A stretch of DNA of 5,988 nt from Treponema sp. (GTDB lineage: Bacteria; Spirochaetota; Spirochaetia; Treponematales; Breznakiellaceae), in NCBI GenBank assembly GCA_009780545.1, contig WQZW01000101.1:1-5988 (forward strand), read 5' to 3'. The number at the start of each line of letters is the position of its first letter. Position 1 is the first letter of the stretch. The notes below the pieces were generated by a model. It had not been told where the DNA came from. It saw only the letters and a list, made by a program, of their open reading frames with translations, and searched no databases. The position numbers were made by a program, and so were the translations under genes. This document shows, one piece after another, positions 4,954-5,988 of the stretch.

Positions 4954-5988
4954 TTTGAGCCTTCTTTGCCGGTCCTGCCGGCCCCGCGCCTGTTTTTGAT
5001 GTGCCGTCCGAAACCGAAGGCCGGTTTCTTTCGGCTCTTTTCAGTATACACAATGTCCCGCCCGTTATCAATATCCCCGCGGCGATCAGGGCAAAGCCCC
5101 GGCCCAGGAAATCGCCGAAACGGTTGTATACGGTGATCCTGTCCCTTACTATCGGAACCTCGACGACCAGGTATTCCTCGGAAAAGGGCCTTGCCATCGC
5201 AAGGATCCTGCCGTTCGGATCGATGGCCGCCGTCTGGCCGGAGGCCGTGGAGCGGACCATGGAACGGCGGTTCTCCACCGCGCGGAAAACCGCCATCGCC
5301 AGGTGCTGGTTCTGGGAGGAAAGGCTGCCGGCCCAGGCGTCGTTGCTGAGGTTCACCAAAACCTCCGCCCCGGAACGGACGAAATCCCCTGAGATGTAGC
5401 CGAAGCTGTCCTCGAAGCAGATCGGCGTTGAAAAGGCGAAGCCGGGCCCCGCAAACACGGTGCGTTCGGTACCCGGATCCCAAAAATGGGTGTCGGCGTT
5501 CAGGAGCGCCCGATGGATTCCGGGGAACAGGTCGGCAAAGGGGAAATGTTCGGTGAAGGGTACCAGGTGCATCTTTCGGTAGACCTCGGTCATCTCCCCG
5601 CCCTCGAAGAGTATCGCCGCGTTGTAGTCCCGTCGGTTGCCGGCGAAGTCCCGGCGGGCATCGTGGTTGCCGACGACGAAGGGCACGTCCTGCGTCGCCA
5701 TATACTCAAGGAAATCGCTTACCAGGAGCCAAAGTTCCCGTCCCTCCGCCTCGCGGTAGGTCAGGTGCCAGTGTATCCTCGGGACGAACGCCGTTTCCGG
5801 CCAGACCACCAGACCCGGTCCCTCGGCAAGCGCCCTGTCGGAAAGCCGCCTCAGCACGTCGAAGTCCCGCCGGAATTCCTCCGGGCCGCCGGTCCAGGGG
5901 TCGCTGTTCGGCTGGATCAGGGCGATCCTCGCCTTCGGATACCCGGAAGGGTCCGAACCGGCAAGGCTTCCGTACAGCAGGGCGGCGG
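4940..5988 (-). CDS. lnt: Apolipoprotein N-acyltransferase, C-terminal part (5' end beyond window)
   Basis: Lnt transfers an acyl chain from a phospholipid to the N-terminal cysteine of apolipoproteins, the last step of lipoprotein maturation at the outer face of the inner membrane. The frame stays open to the right edge, giving about 348 residues. The N-terminal membrane helices and the start lie outside. What is present is the nitrilase-type domain, starting at ARIALIQPNSDPW and continuing through VVWPETAF (Glu codon 5795-5797), YRKMHLVPFTEHFP (Lys codon 5573-5575) and TPICFEDSFG (Cys codon 5417-5419). These are the Glu-Lys-Cys triad. NLSNDAW and ENRRSMVRSTASG also match the family. One C-terminal membrane helix follows (LGRGFALIAAGILITGGTLC), then a basic tail of about 33 residues, likely cytoplasmic. 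A GTG at 5857 is internal and not the start. The last 14 bases overlap the regulator gene. A soluble nitrilase or amidase is much less likely because of the membrane helix and the Lnt-type lysine loop. Confidence 0.95.
   Translation of the reverse strand, partial: AALLYGSLAGSDPSGYPKARIALIQPNSDPWTGGPEEFRRDFDVLRRLSDRALAEGPGLVVWPETAFVPRIHWHLTYREAEGRELWLLVSDFLEYMATQDVPFVVGNHDARRDFAGNRRDYNAAILFEGGEMTEVYRKMHLVPFTEHFPFADLFPGIHRALLNADTHFWDPGTERTVFAGPGFAFSTPICFEDSFGYISGDFVRSGAEVLVNLSNDAWAGSLSSQNQHLAMAVFRAVENRRSMVRSTASGQTAAIDPNGRILAMARPFSEEYLVVEVPIVRDRITVYNRFGDFLGRGFALIAAGILITGGTLCILKRAERNRPSVSDGTSKTGAGPAGPAKKAQNGRP

Noticed and set aside
4207..5136. 309-codon + strand frame opposite the bactofilin, regulator and lnt genes
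   Set aside because: It crosses three well-supported genes on the other strand and has no recognisable domain.
4940..5857. Complete soluble nitrilase starting at GTG 5857
   Set aside because: The frame stays open to the window edge and the 43 codons before the GTG include the typical Lnt strand IALIQPN. The gene is therefore a truncated Lnt, not a short nitrilase.

Overview
The window is GC-rich (by eye about 60%) and carries five complete protein genes and one gene cut by the right edge. The gene set is lnt, a receiver-domain protein, a bactofilin, rho and rpmE. Together with the long Rho N-terminal extension it points to a bacterium with a lipoprotein-bearing outer membrane. My best guess is a spirochaete of the Treponema/Spirochaeta group. 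That guess rests on remembered gene order and general character, not on a search.

Layout from left to right. Positions 1-320 hold no convincing gene. They contain a short CACGGAG-type repeat (26-51) and several hairpins ahead of the first gene. On the + strand, 321-1361 encodes a stand-alone RlmK-type 23S rRNA methyltransferase, which in E. coli is the C-terminal half of the fused RlmKL protein. It converges on the rest of the window across a 42-base gap with a GC-rich palindrome. Everything else is on the - strand. Read in the direction of transcription, lnt (end of gene, 5988 to 4940) overlaps a response regulator (4953-4276), which directly abuts a bactofilin gene (4275-3850). Then comes a 486-base gap, then rho (3363-1630), then rpmE (1607-1404).

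The lnt, regulator and bactofilin genes look like one translationally coupled envelope operon: a lipoprotein acylation enzyme, a phospho-receiver without a recognised output domain, and a cytoskeletal polymer. rho and rpmE form a second unit with a clear sigma-70-type promoter (TTGACA, 17-base spacer, extended -10) at 3507-3535 and a leader of about 137 bases. 

The gap between the two units is the most unusual non-coding stretch. It has two tandem 61-bp units, each encoding two perfect 10-bp hairpins. All differences between the two copies lie in loops or linkers. A run of further short-loop palindromes follows. I see no complete new defence, CRISPR or mobile system here. The best leads are the tandem double-hairpin repeat beside the rho promoter, and the receiver/bactofilin gene pair.
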